Shown here: positions 10,108 through 20,630 of the stretch, piece after piece
Position numbering within the stretch: position 1 is the first letter of the stretch
Layout: the number at the start of each line of letters is the position of its first letter
Assembly: GCA_949825045.1 (NCBI GenBank)
Contig: OX463814.1
Location: forward strand, 29,282,383 to 29,346,382
From: Argyresthia goedartella
Lineage: Eukaryota; Arthropoda; Insecta; Lepidoptera; Argyresthiidae
Direction of reading: 5' to 3'
DNA: 64,000 nucleotides
The notes under the pieces: model-generated
The model's database searches: none
What the model saw: only the letters and a program-made list of their open reading frames with translations
What the model was told of the DNA's origin: nothing
Made by a program: the position numbers and the translations under genes

Positions 10108-10790
10108 GCGTGGAGTTACCTTTTGCGTAATCCAATTGGGATTTAGTGGCAAAATTTTAATTAACTTTTGCAGCAACTTTGTGGCTGTCCCTGTTAAAAT
10201 TTCTAACACGTTATACATATTTAATAAAATAGTCTCAATTTTATTTTGTTTACGCAAAAGCACCTTAGGTGAACTTTATTTACCTAATTAAATATATCAT
10301 TGAAAATCCACCACCAGAAGGTAAATAATTTACGATATTCAATAAATAAACCACGCTTGCGAGCAAAGCCCCTTTTTGGCCTAATAGGTATATTGAACAA
10401 TAGGTTCCGCATACAGAATTTACAGAATTACCCGAAGTGGAAACTAACAACCTTTTGCGTAAACCAATTGGGATTTAGAAGCAAAATTTTAATTAACTTT
10501 TGCAGGGAGTTTGTGGCTGTTCCTGTTAAAATTTCTAACACGTTATACATATTTAATAAAATAGTCTCAATTTTACTTTATTCACGCAAAATCACCATAG
10601 GTGAACTATATTAACCCAATTAAATATATCATTAAAGCACCACCACCAGAGGGTAAATAATTTACGCTTGCGTGCAAAGCCCCTTTTTGGCCTGTTAGGT
10701 AGAGAGGTATATTAAACAATAGGTTCTGCATACAGAATTTACAGAATTACCCGAAGTGGAAACTAACATTTTGCATATTCCTGCTACAAC
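10108..10790. repeat. Imperfect tandem repeat, unit about 320-332 bp, about two copies
   Basis: The motif CTTTTGCGTAA with CCAATTGGGATTTAG occurs at 10120 and again at 10452, and the following 170 bp are nearly the same, including CTAACACGTTATACATATTT. The second half of the unit (AAAGCCCCTTTTTGGCCT, then ACAGAATTACCCGAAGTGG) occurs near 10366 and 10676. A third unit begins near 10768 but decays. The open frames at 10034-10291 and 10300-10614 are translations of the repeat and are not likely to be genes. Confidence 0.75.
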
Positions 10791-11111
10791 ATATGCCTAA
10801 ACGCCTATTATCCAGGTAGGCATATTTATATTAGACTCTATTAGTCATTTTGAACTCACATTATCAAAAAGTGTGATTTTATAAAGTGCGAACACAAATG
10901 AGGAGGACCACATTTCATCGAAAAAAGAAAAAGTTTAAAAAAATATGTCCATAAAATGTGGTCCTCTTCAACCCTGTTCCATACGTGCACTGTACAAAGA
11001 CTCACACTGTATTTGAAAGGGTTCAACACAACATGAAAATTCGAGGAAAGGTCAAACCTTGAACTTCTTGGTCTTATTCGAAAGCCAAATGACATACAGC
11101 GTGTAAATTTC
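10791..11111. other. Unassigned sequence with a small hairpin
   Basis: No gene recognised. GAGGACCACATTT near 10903 and its inverse AAATGTGGTCCTC near 10963 form a stem of about 13 bp around an A-rich loop. Confidence 0.35.
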
Positions 11112-11345
11112 ACACAATAGTAGTTTATGTGACTGATACATAATAGAGGGCATTAAAACTCGAGGGTGGGTGTATGAAACGAGCCGAAGGCCGAAGGCCG
11201 AATGTCATTCGAGAGTTTTAATGCCTAATTATGAATAGTTACATGCACTGGTTAATCTACACACTTATCATAAGCTGTCTTTGATGTGTTCAGGAACCGC
11301 ATGTTCGCCGGCATTGTGGCATTGATAATTGCTCTCACCATAAAG
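11112..11345. repeat. Interspersed repeat, copy 1
   Basis: This stretch closely resembles 29475-29690. Both contain AATAGTAGTTTATGTGACTG, then GAGGGCATTAAAA, ATGAAACGAGCCGAA, GCCTAATTATG and TTTGATGTGTTCAGGAACCG. Copy 1 has an extra GAAGGCC repeat near 11187. The family is not identified. Confidence 0.7.
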
Positions 11346-11679
11346 ACGTAAGCCCAAAACGAAAACTTACTCTTGTTATTACTAAGAAGGAATTAGAACG
11401 ATAGAGTTCCCAGTGTCACCTGCCACGGCATATTTCTAAGGTCGTTACAAACATGTTCAAGGTTATTTTCGCCAATACAATTATTTGTAGATATACCGTA
11501 TTTATTCATTTATTACATGCAACAAGAAACAATAACAATACTTACGGTCTAAGCATTTCATTTCACTTTTTATCGCAAGAGATTACACAAACGCAGACTG
11601 CTCAAATTTCGGACGAAACATCTGATTGTATTTGACAGTTGTCATTTAGCCAGAATTGCCAGTTTTTTTAATAGTTATA

Positions 11680-12990
11680 CATAGTCAGGTCATAAGTTCT
11701 GTCACATGTGCAATATGAAATAATTTAGACATGTTTATAATTTATGTAAACATTTATATAGCAAAATGAACTTAATAAAACATAGATTCTTATGGTAATA
11801 AAGTTTATTCAAAATGGCCCCCGCGATTTTGAATACAGGCCTTTATTCTGCGCGGCCAGTCGTCTATCGCAGCACGAACGAGGTCCATGTCAATATCGGC
11901 GGCTGCCTTAATCAAGGATGCCTTGAGTGACTCCAAATCAGAATGAGGCTTTGAGCAGGCCTTTTCCTCCAAGTGTTGCCATATCTTGTAATCTAACGGA
12001 CTCAAATCTGGACTGGAGGAGGGGCAGTCTTCGTGCCGGATGAAGTCGATTTCACGCGCCGCCAGCCAGTCTTGTGTGCTTTTCGCTCTATGAGCTGGCG
12101 CAGAATCTTGTTGGAATACCCAGTGCCTGTTATTAAACATGGTATGAGAAACAGGTTCCACAAGGTTCTTGAGGACTGTATTTTGATATACAACTGCATT
12201 CGTTTTTACGCCTTTCTCACAAAAATGTATCTCAGTTAAGCCCCAATAAGAGACTCCCAACCAAACCATGGAGGATGGAAAATGACCTCGTAGGACACGC
12301 GGAATACGGTTGCTCGCTTCTTCATGCTGTGTGCGTACACCTTATCATTTTGTTTTTTGTAGCTCTCTTCCACGTTGAAAATTTTTTCATCCGAAAAAAT
12401 AATTTCCCGATGCTTTTTTCGCGCGTACCGCTTCAACAAAGCGTCTCTCTTCAGTCTCTTCAGTCTCAGGTCCATTAAACGAGCGTCCAAACGATGTCCT
12501 GTTTTTCTTCGATATGCCCTAAGCCCTAAGTCTTCATTTAACACCCTTTTCACCGTGGTCCTGCTTAACCCCATCTGAAGGGCCAACAGTTTCTGCTTAC
12601 GTATGGGATTTCTTTGAATTCGCGCCTTCACAGCTTTTATCACTGCTGGAGTCCTAACAGAGCGAGGGCGACCACTTCTTGACCTGTCATCTACACTAGA
12701 GTCTTCATTGTATCTTTTCATGGTACGATAAACGAATCTTTTGGTTATATTAAAAAATTTCAGTAAGTCGAAAATCTGAATTGGCGCGTAACCGCAACGA
12801 TGCAACGCAATAACTGCGACACGGTCTTCTTTAAGTGTCCACTCCATATTTAAAAATGAGGAAAATTCTAAAAAGTACACATTTTTATTTTCATGAAAAA
12901 TTCGAAATTCGAATTCAATAAACTTTTTTGTGGCCAGCGTTCTAAATTCAAAAGTTTTTATTGTGTGACAGAACTTATGACCTGACAGTG
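11680..12990 (-). mobile_element. maT-type mariner transposon, copy 1
   Basis: A 1311-bp DNA transposon. The ends are inverted copies: the left starts CATAGTCAGGTCATAAGTTC at 11680, and the right inverts to CACTGTCAGGTCATAAGTTC, both continuing TGTCACA, so the inverted repeats are about 28 bp. TA flanks both sides (11678-11679 and 12991-12992), the Tc1/mariner target duplication. The transposase is on the minus strand. The copy at 54159-55467 has the same ends and length. Confidence 0.92.
11805..12847 (-). pseudogene. maT (DD37D) mariner transposase, frameshifted
   Basis: Transposase that would cut and paste the surrounding element. It starts at the ATG at 12847 (MEWTLKEDRVAVIAL) and has a paired helix-turn-helix N-terminus: HRCGYAPIQIFDLL, a GRPR motif, then a second helical region with LALQMGLSRTTVKRV. 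The catalytic core has FSDEKIF with the first Asp, VFQQDSAPAH with the second, and SPDLSPLDYKIW with the third. Exactly 37 residues separate the second and third Asp, which is the signature of the maT group of Tc1/mariner elements. About 347 codons is normal length. A frameshift near 12240-12300 splits the frame between the first and second catalytic Asp, so this copy is inactive unless repaired. Confidence 0.9.
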
Positions 12991-13079
12991 TACTTAATGG
13001 CTTTAGGCTGGTATTCAATTTCACATCAAAAATATTGATTTGCACACCAAAAAAGGATCCGCAAAAACACTTTTTATGT

Positions 13080-13250
13080 TTTAAATATTTAATGAGTACT
13101 TAAGTTTATGTTTTAAGTATTTCCCCCAAACATGTAAGAGCAACCTCTTACATGTTGAACCTAAAACGAAGGATAAAGGGGGCTTCGCTTCGCTCAATCT
13201 CTTTACCCTTCACCTGCGCTACCGCAGCAAATATAAGGGATATTTGCTGT
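13080..13250 (+). repeat. Interspersed repeat with GGGCTTCGCTTCGCTC core, copy 1
   Basis: The stretch from GAGTACTTAAGTTTATG through TTTACCCTTCACCTGCGCTA is matched in inverse orientation at 47735-47880. It contains a 12-bp hairpin, ACATGTAAGAG / CTCTTACATGT, near 13131-13158. The family is unknown. Confidence 0.6.
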
Positions 13251-13379
13251 ACAAATCAGTATTTTGATGTGCAGTTTAATATTTCCCATGGCTTTGCAAC
13301 AATGTTATTAGAATTTAATAATAAAATCTCCGTGTGGTAGAAAAAATAACTTCTGTCACCTACAAGTGACACTGGGAAT

Positions 13380-13630
13380 TGGGGAAATAAAACTAATATC
13401 AACTACTCATTTATGTGGTCTCTTGAAGTTGTGAAAAAAATAAAAAATAGGTCAAGGCGATCTAAAAATACCGCCCGCTGTTTCTGTCATAATTTTGGTG
13501 AATTTGCTTGATACTCGTAAGGGAATCAAAAACCTATAGGGTACTTCCCGTTGACCTATAAATCATGAAATTTAGCGAAAAGCAAGCTAAAACGGTAAAT
13601 TTGTAGTTTGACCACAAAAAAAATGTTTTT
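13380..13630 (+). repeat. Fragment of the GGTTCCGTA interspersed family
   Basis: Contains ATATCAACTACTC, then GGGTACTTCCCGTTGACCTA and AATCATGAAATTTAG in the same order and spacing as at 57960-58180. The outer ends of the family are not present in this copy. Confidence 0.6.
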
Positions 13631-16059
13631 GGAAATGGAGCACCCAAAACAACATCTTCTCTGATTGGTTGACGTCTTGACGTGAAATTTCAATCCTTTC
13701 TCGCACGTTGCTTTGTTTATGATTAAGTTTTGATAAGCGAGTCAGCAGTTTTTTGATATTAATGCGGTTAAGAGTGTGACTAGACTTGAAACATATAGCG
13801 AAAAGTTATGAAGAGGTGTGTCTGTATGTACAAAATGATAACTGATTGATATCATAAATGATCTTGAACTTGTATCAACAAGTGAAATTAATAATTAATA
13901 ATGATCCAAAGAAGGCTGATCTATATGTAACATATGTTTTTAGGACATTACCCATCTACTATTACATTAATTAGGGAAGTACTCTTTGTGAATGAACATT
14001 GTTTTAATAATGGTAAAATAGCATTCAGTTTTTTTTGTTAAGCTAATTATTCGAGTAATGTAATAATTATAAAATGTAATTAACGTAACCGTTAATTCAA
14101 TTACATTTTCCTCAACAGTAAGTACACCTTTCAGTGATTGATATTTACCTTCTTTAAGTGCCCTATGCTTTTATTGTATGTAACCAGAATGTTCAATAAA
14201 AAGTAAAGGTCCTATGAATAGGTCATTTCTTACCCTTTATAACTCTATGTTGAATACCTCATAGATTAAGCGTAAAACTAGGAACCAATCAGAATAAGAG
14301 TTGCTCAGCAAGCAAAAATCAAGTTATTCAGAGTTAAGAATATCCAATGTAACTAAGGCATAATCCCTACCTTTTTTCCAGAAAGATTGAAAAATGTAAT
14401 CATCATTGTCCAATGTTCCGTGTTTCCCCAAAATCCCTATAATTTTCGCGAATTTATCAAATCATTATATGATGTCCATAATGTCTTTAAAACCATATTT
14501 TACATAAATTTCACCGTGAAATGCGGAAACGGCAAATCAATTCAATTGTTTGTTTAATTAATTACGTAGGGTAAGTAATTTCAACATGACTGTGTTACAA
14601 TGCGTACTCAATTATTTTGTATGTGTATGAAAAAAAATTACAATTTCTAATTATAATGGTAATACCGCTCTCTTTACAAGAATCTTTATGAGCGGTGACC
14701 CTGAATGCGCAGTAGACATTTTTAATACCTGTACATATGCGCACTAAGCCCCGCCAATTTCGCCCCACGCTCTTAAGAGGAAATGTGGGCAGAGAAACTT
14801 GGATATTAGGTATTTGAAGAAACTGTCGCCACTGTATCCATATGTATGCAATTTGATAGTGTGTGCGTGTCTGTGAAGCGCTCTCCGCGCATGTCGTTCT
14901 TGTACTCGCCTAGTCGTTGCTGTATTTTTTGGTGTTCGCAACATTCGTTCGTTCGAAGTGATTGATTTTGGCTTGTTTATTGGACTTTTTCTCCCTGCTA
15001 CTCTCTTGATTCGGCTTATGTTTACTGGACTTCCTGATCCTGATAAACTGTACTAATTGGATTTTGGTGAGTACCTACTTTATAACATTGGTTTAATTAT
15101 TAATCTTAATGTACTTAGGTATAACCTGTATTCAAAACGAATAAAATAATTTCATGTGTTTCGGAAATTGGTGAGTACATTTTTTTTAAATCAAACCAGA
15201 TCAAATTCACCTACTTCCTAAACTGTTACCCACGTACTAATACTTAGGATGAATAAGCGTGCATAATTTGCGTATGCTACATAAATCGGCAAGGTCTGAT
15301 TAGCTCTGCAAAGTTAGCAGTACAAAGTCATAGAAAACGGGGCTCAAATTCAGAGGATTTTGAAGCTTATTTTAAGCTCCCAGAATGCGAAGTTTCAGAA
15401 TTTGAGTTCAAGCGATTTTCGAAAAAAATGCAAAAAAATACTAGCACTTGGTTGGTCTGGTTCTAGAGCTTATATAGATAATGTATCATAAAAAAGGAAA
15501 ACATAGTAGTCGATATTTATTATACTGTAAAAAATCATTGCTCTAAAAGGTCATAAACCGGAAAGAGAACAGGCGAGAGCTTTTCTAATTCGTGTGGCGA
15601 CATTTATAGTATATTATATCCTTGTTATGTCATTTGAATAGTGTTGCATTCAGAGCGAGTGTTAGCAGTTTGATAAATATCGTGTCGATTTGTGTTATTT
15701 TACTTAAATAAATCCAAAACATAAAATTGTACAACCCACCATAAACGTTCCACGAAACAACGCGATGGGGATCTCTTATACAAATGGATTCGAAGCTGAA
15801 GTCGGTGGGACAAGCAGATAGAGACTAAGCATAGCATAGTGAGTGTGAGTGCTGATTGGTAAAAAATAAATACACTCATTCAAGAATACTTGCTAGGAGG
15901 CAAAATAAAAATGCCTCAAGATTATAAAAGCACAAGGACCAAAATAATGCCAGAAGGTAACACCTTTTCAGGATGGGGTGGCGTGGGACAGATTGAAAAT
16001 TGGGTAAATTAAGGTAAACAATGGTTTCTTGACGAAAATATTTCAAAAGATAATTTTAT
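13631..16059. other. Unassigned AT-rich sequence with one exon-like stretch
   Basis: No protein domain recognised. 14870-15070 is more complex and GC-richer than the surroundings and ends in TTGGTGAGTACC, a good match to a 5' splice site, so it might be an untranslated first exon. I see no coding support for this. Confidence 0.3.
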
Positions 16060-16121
16060 CTAAATCACAGATCACTGAAACATCCCGTGCGCGTAATGAT
16101 TCAGTGCCTCTGTGATCTAAA
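16060..16121. repeat. Imperfect hairpin (about 20-bp arms, 20-base loop)
   Basis: CTAAATCACAGATCACTGAA (16060-16079) pairs with the stretch TTCAGTGCCTCTGTGATCTAAA (16100-16121) with a few bulges. It could be a small fold-back remnant or, less likely, a microRNA-like hairpin. Confidence 0.5.
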
Positions 16122-16169
16122 TTTAGAAAAAAATTTCATTTATTATTGGTACAAATATCTATACTATAC

Positions 16170-16419
16170 TGTGTCGGTCGACTATGTTAGTCATATTTTC
16201 ACGTAATGTTAAGATAAGTTGACGACCGTCACAGATAAGGTATATTTATATTCATCACGCACTATGTCTTATGCACGTCATTAAAACATGTACCAACCTA
16301 GTATATAAGCTAGGATTCCCTATAATAAATTACTCTAGTATAGTCTCGTATTTGCACGCATCTCAAGCCTTTTACTTTACTCCCGAAGATGTCGCTCTCC
16401 TTATAATTGCCTCGGCAAA
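16170..16419 (+). repeat. Left LTR of the non-autonomous element
   Basis: Nearly identical to 17750-18001. Differences include AATAACATG versus AAAACATG and a few substitutions, plus a short CTAGT expansion in the right copy. It contains a TATATAAGC box near 16302 and AATAAATT near 16324, as expected for LTR promoter and polyadenylation signals. The high similarity of the two LTRs suggests a fairly recent insertion. Confidence 0.85.
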
Positions 16420-17749
16420 GTGGTGACCCGACTTCTGAACATCAGCAACCTTTGGTAATAGCAGCATGGACCCAGCCGCGAAGAAAACTCCGTGTGCAAG
16501 CAAGAAGCACTTCGTCCAAGATTGCCGAGCCCCGACTTCTGCATACTTATTTCAAACCACGCTGCAGAAATCCATAATCAAGACCCCACCCAAACCAAGA
16601 CGACATCAAGCAAGCCATGACGGACCAGAAGCCAAAATATTTCAACTGAAGATTTCCCGCATCGAACTCAAGATACCGCAAGAATAATGAACCGATAGTC
16701 AGCCGACTGCTGATTTATCAAAATGGAGCTCGCACCAGCAGAAACGAACGCGTCGGCAAATTCATTCACAGCAAGCAGCTTTTTCAAGTTCAAGACATAG
16801 GAAGCCGTTCCAGCCCCCAAAAGAGTATTGAAACATCATCGATATACCTAATTCAACGAATATTGAAATCATCCAGGAAGAACATCGCACGAAGAATAAT
16901 CAAATCACTATATATATATATAAACGATTGGTGTACAAGATGTGCCCTATGTCGCCAAATCCCAAGGTTTTTAGGCACACAAATTTCATCAATCGACAAC
17001 TTAATATTCACTCAAGAGTGAAGAGCACGTACGTACATATGACTTACAAGATCATTGACTGCCTACAGCCAAGGTTACAGATTTAATGCTGACGCTGATT
17101 CAGCACAATCATCCTTGTGTAGGTACGGTCGCAATTATAAACAAACAGTGATTACAACTTCAACGACGTGAGATGTAAATTGACTCATCGATTCCTGAAA
17201 AAACATGGGCGGCTGCAGCATCAGACGACTCTCCTGCGGATCTTTTCCAGTTATAGGTTAGGTTAGTTTACTAACCGCGAAGCCTCATTTTCCTAGTGTT
17301 TTTCTGTTTTCCAGTTTTTAGTTTATTTTATGTTGTGTGCCGCCAGATACAAGACTTGCCTGCAGGTAAATATTAAGTAATTCTTTAAACTTATGTAGAA
17401 TTTAAATAACCGTAGTTCCTTTATATTCCTGATTAAGTTGAAGTATGCGCTATTACTATCTAGTTTTATTTAACAATAACTTTCCTTATATATAAAAATA
17501 GATTAAGTTAAAGTATGTCAATAGTCAAAGTACTTTATTACTGTAGATATTTACATATACTTAGCAAACGTCATTTTTTGCCTCTTCTCTACATTGGACC
17601 ACTGTATGCACAATTAAGATCTGGTTTTATGTTTATTAAAATACTACTAGTTATTATTGCAGTTGATAAGTTTTTTATGGTATCTAACTTAGATTTTTTC
17701 CATTGTCATAAGTACATTCATTTATTTTTTTCCCTAAAGGGGGAGTATC

Positions 17750-18001
17750 TGTGCCGGTCGACTATGTTAGTCATATTTTCACGTAATGTTAAGATAAGTT
17801 GACGACCGTCACAGATAAGGTATATTTATATTCATCACGCACTATGTCTTATGCACGTCATTAATAACATGTACCAACCTAGTATATAAGCTAGGATTCC
17901 CTTTAATAAATTAGTCTAGTCTAGTCTAGTTTTTGCGCGCATCTCAAGCCTTTTACTTTACTCCCGAAGATGTCGCTCTCCTTATAATTGCCTCTGGCAA
18001 A
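17750..18001 (+). repeat. Right LTR of the non-autonomous element
   Basis: Direct repeat of 16170-16419. It is preceded by the polypurine tract AAAGGGGGAG and followed by TATAC. It carries three CTAGT units near 17922-17936 where the left LTR has one or two. Confidence 0.85.
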
Positions 18002-18373
18002 TATACTAATACTAATCAGGAACCACCCTTTTTGGCAGCAGAAATAGTCACTTTCTTAAGCAGGAATGGGATAGGACAATAATTTTTCACTGCCTACCAC
18101 CCATTTTCAAATGGTGCAGCGGAAAATGCATTGGAAATATGCATAAGGGCAATAAAGAAGGCCGCATCAAAATCGACAAAATCGATCTTGATGCGGCACT
18201 ACAAAGATGTTTTCCACGAGTAGAGAGGTATTCACCACACCTCCAACAGCACCCGCGCCGACACCCGCTCCACTAACCTTGCAACCATCACCATCGCCAC
18301 CGCCACCTCCAACGCTACCGGAGTGCCGTTCCAAGCGCATACGACAACCTCTAGTCAGGTTTCAAATACAGTA
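18002..18373 (+). pseudogene. Gypsy integrase core end and pol C-terminus, remnant
   Basis: The frame reads TNQEPPFLAAEIVTFLSRNG, corresponding to the DNGPPF..E region of a Gypsy integrase core in which the D-N-G motif has decayed. After a stop it continues YHPFSNGAAENALE with the catalytic Glu. A deletion follows, then a Pro-rich linker and the basic end SKRIRQPLVRFQIQ with a stop near 18373. This is the same layout as the Gypsy element at 3909-5082 but a different sequence. The remnant directly abuts the non-autonomous LTR element, which seems to have inserted in it; clear integrase upstream of 16165 could not be read. Confidence 0.75.
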
Positions 18374-18468
18374 GGCAGCTAGTCGGTAGGTAGCTATTGC
18401 TAATCTTTTATTTATATTGTTTAAATTATATTTAAAGTAGTTAGTTTCATCTAAGTAGTATCATTTAA

Positions 18469-18718
18469 GTAATAATAATACCTTGGACACTATTTACACA
18501 CATTGATCTAGCCCCAAACTAGGATTCCCCGTATCTTGGGTACTAGACAACGATACACATACTAACATAGATAAATATTATACTTAGATAGATAAACAAC
18601 CATGACTAGGGTACAAACATCCATTCTCATAAAACAAATATTTGTCCCTACCGGGAATCGAACCCGGGACCCTTGGCTTCGTAGGCAGGGTCACTGCCGA
18701 CTCGGCCATTCGGGTCGT
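18469..18718 (-). mobile_element. tRNA-derived SINE, copy 1
   Basis: Read on the minus strand, the head is tRNA-like: CCGAATGGCCGAGTCGGCAG (A box) and, about 35 bases on, CCGGGTTCGATTCCC (B box), the internal RNA polymerase III promoter. The body follows (ACCCTAGTCATGGTTG, then GTCTAGTACCCAAGATAC, then TTTGGGGCTAGATCAATGTG), ending in a TATT-rich tail with ATT repeats. Two further copies are at 49480-49730 and 57632-57894. It lies between the Gypsy coding end and its LTR. It is not a functional tRNA gene, since no acceptor stem closes. Confidence 0.85.
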
Positions 18719-18755
18719 CTGAGTACTTATAAGGTTTAGTTTAGAGGTCAAAATT

Positions 18756-18900
18756 AAGGGTGAGGGTGTTATGTAGGGTATTCTGCAATACTTTTTGTCT
18801 CGTGATAAACGTACTGTGAAGCATTCGTGTCTTGTATTTTATTCCTGAAATAAGCCTGTAGTAATCACAAATTATTCACAGACCCATATTTTTTATTATA
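18756..18900 (+). repeat. Gypsy polypurine tract and 3' LTR start, second element
   Basis: AAGGGTGAGGG followed by TGTTATGTAGGG at 18767 parallels the Gypsy LTR start at 5310. GATAAACG near 18806 parallels AATAAACG there. The end of the LTR was not determined. Confidence 0.55.
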
Positions 18901-20630
18901 ATTTAATTTAATTTAACACTGTCAACCAATTTTTGGAGAAAGGAAACCAAAGTTTAAGGCATCTATTGGAAGGACTTAGTGTATTCTCGGATTTATTGAC
19001 AAATGAGCCTCAAGCCAATATGAAACTTCATCCTGGAAAAGGATAGCGAAACTGACAGCTCAAGAAAACTAAGAAGAACATTAGTCAGTAAATTAAAACA
19101 ATGATACTGGAAACTAGAAGGACAGCAAAAACTCGGAGAACAACTGCTGCTCTCCAAATCCCACATCCTCCACATTTAACATATCCTAAATTAACTTTAG
19201 TCTGAAGAAGTCGGTTGATTGAAATCACCCTCCTTTCAAAACTTGTGCCCTCTGCTATTCCAGAAGACCGGGAGAGGTAGCCCTGGCTCCAGAGGCACAT
19301 TCATTAATTCGGTCTTATAGCATTTTTTTAACAAGAAAATGTAATGAGATCGTGATTGCATATTTAGACTCGGAGATGCTAGTTTCTATGCATTATTTTG
19401 AATGTCCAAGCTTATTCCTTACCGTAGCGCGTAGCCTGGATCTGAATGACGGTATGCCGATGTTTTTGTTTACAAACATGTCAGGAAAAGTAAGGCTAAC
19501 AAAAGGGTAGCAACTATTTCGTAAAAGTGATATCAATTAAGAGGCAATAATTTCTAAATTAATAATTAAATTCTATTGCCTAGTGAGAAGTTAATATACA
19601 TCCTGGGCCAGTTTTTGGCCATCTCAGTATATCTTCAGCGGCTGAAATCTATAAAATCCCAGAAACGGACTCCGATGATGACTCAAAAGTCACGACGAAA
19701 CCGTCAGATCCAGCCAACCTGAGATCTACGAGGAAAACAGAAGATTTAACAACATTAAACTCCCAATCCTACCTATTCTAGTTTCCTATAATAAAGGAAA
19801 GAGAGAGAGGAAGGAGATCATTGGTTTTAGGCTGAATCGTCGGTCGATTGAATGCCCCACCTCTTAGTAACATCTTTAGAGCTGGTGTTCCTCCACCATA
19901 CATGTTTTTTGCGCTACACGATATACAAGCTGAGTTTATATTGCCGGGTAAGTTGGCTTGTGTCTGTTGTAAGCATCAGTGCAGACCACAAACACGGACT
20001 ACTTTAAACCAAATCTAAACTTAGACCTACTAATTTATCGGTCTCAGAGAAAACCTGGCTGGGATCGGTGCCATTCATTAATTTGGATTAGAATGCTAGT
20101 AAATAAGTTCCTTAGGTACTCGGTTCTCGTATTTAAAATATATGCCATCAAGGAAATTACACGCTGTATTCCTCGAGTCGTATTTCCTCTGGCTTTGAAC
20201 AAATAATGCCAAATTCTGATCCAGTTACTTTCAACAGTGTCCCACGTCGTGCAAGGAGAGCGCCCTCAGTATGAAGGTGCTTACAGATTTCATGCACAAA
20301 TGGTGCTCGTAAAATAGAGTTTTATCTCATAGAGGCAAACTGCTCCCAAAAAGACGCGACAGCAAAGCGAAGGAATTCTGAACATGGGAAAAACATAAAA
20401 AGAAATGGGAATGAAAATTTTGTAAAGTCGAGTTCAGGTTACGGGCTTTGATCGGAACATTAAGGCTAGCTAGCCTAGTTAGGTGTGTTTTTTTTTGTGT
20501 ATTTATTAAATCATGTAGGTATCTTTAGTTTTGAGGTAAGTATAAATATGCATAGATTATTATTATCATAAACATTAACTTAATGTTACTTATTGCCCTA
20601 AACTACTCCGAAAAGTAATTTCCCTATTTG
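18901..20630. other. Unassigned sequence
   Basis: No recognisable gene or repeat family was found. Small open frames at 18993-19300 (minus) and 19979-20206 (plus) have no domain and look like chance frames. Confidence 0.35.

Larger units (their letters stand above)
16170..18001 (+). mobile_element. Non-autonomous LTR retrotransposon (TRIM/LARD type)
   Basis: A 1.83-kb element with two near-identical direct LTRs of about 250 bp (16170-16419 and 17750-18001), both starting TGTG[T/C]CGGTCGACTATG and ending near CTGGCAAA or CGGCAAA. A primer-binding-site-like TGGTGACCCGACTTC follows the left LTR at 16421, and a polypurine tract AAAGGGGGAG stands at 17736-17745. TATAC occurs just before the left LTR (16165-16169) and just after the right one (18002-18006), a likely 5-bp target duplication. 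The interior has only a 73-codon frame (16466-16687, starting MDPAAKKTPCASKK) with no gag, protease or RT motif, so it would depend on another element. It includes a LINE-tail-like patch at 17520-17610. The right flank is Gypsy integrase. Confidence 0.85.

Noticed and set aside
12002..12239. Small frames on the opposite strand and in other frames of the maT elements (also 54481-54718)
   Set aside because: They are recurring by-products of the transposase coding sequence, identical in both copies because the copies are similar.
18640..18718. Possible tRNA genes (also at 49480-49560 and 57830-57894)
   Set aside because: A and B boxes are present but the acceptor stems do not pair, and the sequence continues into a shared SINE body and tail.
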